A DNA stretch of 5,920 nucleotides from Lachnospiraceae bacterium (GTDB taxonomy: Bacteria > Bacillota > Clostridia > Lachnospirales > Lachnospiraceae). Location: positions 1-5,920 of the forward strand of contig JAJQIE010000121.1 of the NCBI GenBank assembly GCA_021199395.1, written 5' to 3'. The position numbers were made by a program, and so were the translations under genes. Under the pieces are notes generated by a model that was not told where the DNA came from, made no database searches, and saw only the letters and a list, made by a program, of their open reading frames with translations. Shown here one piece after another: positions 4,696 to 5,920 of the stretch (position 1 is the first letter of the stretch; each line of letters begins with the position of its first letter).

Positions 4696-5920
4696 AAACC
4701 ATGGATCAGAAACTGGAACGAATGAAAGAGCTTTCAGCTAAACTGAAAGAGGCGTCCAGAGCATACTATCAGGATGACGTCGAAATTATGAGCAATCTGG
4801 AATATGACCGGCTGTATGATGAGCTGAGTGCGCTTGAGCAGGAGATTGGCACGGTACTCTCAGGAAGTCCGACTGTGACCGTGGGATATGAGGCTCTGGA
4901 AACGCTGCCAAAGGAGCGGCATGAGGCGCCGATGCTTTCCCTGGACAAGACCAAATCTCCGGAGGATCTGGCGGATTTTGCCGGCGACCATGAGATTCTG
5001 CTTTCCTGGAAGCTGGACGGGCTGACCGTTGTCCTTACCTATCAGGAGGGAAGCCTTTTGAAAGCAGTCACAAGGGGGAACGGCGAGATCGGTGAAGTAA
5101 TTACGAACAACGCAAGAGTATTTCAGAATATTCCGCTGCGGATTCCCTATCAGGGCGAGCTGGTTCTGCGCGGGGAAGCAATCATCACTTATCCGGAGTT
5201 CGAGAGGATTAATGAGGAGATTGCGGATGTGGATGCACGCTATAAAAACCCGCGTAATCTGTGCAGCGGATCTGTCCGGCAGTTGAATAATGAGATCACA
5301 GCGAGACGTCATGTCCGTTTTTATGCTTTTGCTCTGGTGAAGGCTGAGGGAGTCGATTTTGAGAATTCCAGAAGCAATCAGATGGAATGGCTGAAAAGGC
5401 AGGGTTTTGAGACGGTTGAGTATCAAAAGGTGAGAGCGGACGAGGTGGCGGATACAGTAGCGTGGTTTGCTGAAAAAATTCAGGACTATGAAGTGCCGTC
5501 GGACGGTCTGGTGGCCATTTATGACAATATTTCCTACGGCCAGTCGCTGGGCCGCACGGCAAAATTTCCACGGGATTCAATCGCATTCAAATGGAGAGAC
5601 GAGACACGCGAAACGCATTTGCGCGAGATCGAGTGGAGTCCTTCGCGTACAGGACTGATCAATCCGATCGCTGTTTTTGACCCGGTGGAGCTGGAGGGCA
5701 GTACGGTCAGCCGCGCGAGCGTTCACAACCTCAGTATTATGAAATCGCTGAAGCTCGGTATCGGAGACTTAATCACTGTATATAAGGCGAATATGATCAT
5801 TCCGCAGATAGCGGAAAACCTGACAGGGAGCGATAACATTGAAATTCCGAAGATTTGTCCGGCCTGTGGCGGTACGACTGAGATCAGAAGCGCGAACGAC
5901 GTGGAGACTCTGTATTGTAC
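4692..5920 (+). CDS. ligA: NAD+-dependent DNA ligase LigA, divergent, 3' truncated by window edge
   Basis: LigA seals nicks in duplex DNA using NAD+ and is needed for replication and repair. About 409 codons are present. In order: the NMN-binding Ia domain (about 5-50, with EYDRLYDEL), the adenylation domain with nucleophile K107 in WKLDG, the TRGNGEIGE segment, E162 in LRGEA, NPRN and GSVRQL, and K300 in SIAFKW. The OB fold with RTGLINPIAVF and RASVHN follows, then the start of the zinc finger (C389, C392, C409). The rest of the zinc finger, the HhH repeats and BRCT lie outside. The TTG at 4692 overlaps the rluF stop (TTGA) and fits the ribosome binding site; ATG 4701 is the alternative, three residues shorter. 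Oddities: by ungapped alignment to E. coli LigA, H23 is Y, D32 is N, E113 is S (105) and motif-IV K290 is I (276). The nucleophile lysine is kept, so activity is likely. It could be the only ligase or a paralogue; the window cannot tell. Confidence 0.92.
   Translation, partial: MKTMDQKLERMKELSAKLKEASRAYYQDDVEIMSNLEYDRLYDELSALEQEIGTVLSGSPTVTVGYEALETLPKERHEAPMLSLDKTKSPEDLADFAGDHEILLSWKLDGLTVVLTYQEGSLLKAVTRGNGEIGEVITNNARVFQNIPLRIPYQGELVLRGEAIITYPEFERINEEIADVDARYKNPRNLCSGSVRQLNNEITARRHVRFYAFALVKAEGVDFENSRSNQMEWLKRQGFETVEYQKVRADEVADTVAWFAEKIQDYEVPSDGLVAIYDNISYGQSLGRTAKFPRDSIAFKWRDETRETHLREIEWSPSRTGLINPIAVFDPVELEGSTVSRASVHNLSIMKSLKLGIGDLITVYKANMIIPQIAENLTGSDNIEIPKICPACGGTTEIRSANDVETLYC

Noticed and set aside
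4860..5586. Overlapping minus-strand open frames opposite ligA
   Set aside because: They lie antisense to a clear LigA reading frame and show no domain or credible start site.

Overview
This window reads as chromosomal DNA of an anaerobic, Gram-positive member of the Clostridia, most like the Lachnospiraceae. The basis is the type of proteins present: a clostridial pgk-tpiA pair, a full-length rubrerythrin (typical of anaerobes), a single-TM protein with an SH3b domain, and a lineage-divergent NAD+-dependent LigA. Shine-Dalgarno sites are purine-rich and mostly strong. The taxon is an inference from gene content; no database was searched.

Layout. Bases 1-1422 carry the 3' part of pgk and the complete tpiA, both on +, separated by about 200 bp that holds a long inverted-repeat element. 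A 12-bp stem terminator at 1454-1487 with U-runs on both strands ends tpiA from one side and the convergent rubrerythrin gene (minus strand, 1490-2086) from the other. Bases 2087-2450 form a divergent regulatory region. It has a 19-bp near-perfect palindrome in front of rubrerythrin, a good sigma-A-like promoter (2285-2313) for the rightward gene, and a structured 5' leader of about 130 nt. That gene (2451-3413) encodes a membrane-anchored extracytoplasmic protein with a probable NTF2-like domain, a Ser/Asp-rich linker and a C-terminal SH3b domain, followed by a clear terminator.

Bases 3414-3771 hold no gene but contain 2.2 tandem copies of a 90-bp unit that folds into two hairpins, then a promoter. 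The promoter leads into a two-gene unit: an RluF-like 23S rRNA pseudouridine synthase (to 4695) and ligA, whose probable TTG start overlaps the rluF stop and which runs off the right edge.

Functionally the window is mostly housekeeping: lower glycolysis, peroxide detoxification, ribosomal RNA modification and DNA nick sealing. I see no phage, transposase, toxin-antitoxin, CRISPR or defence gene. The less ordinary material is non-coding (the two intergenic repeat elements and the switch-like leader) plus substitutions at several normally conserved positions in LigA. I found no convincing new multi-gene system.
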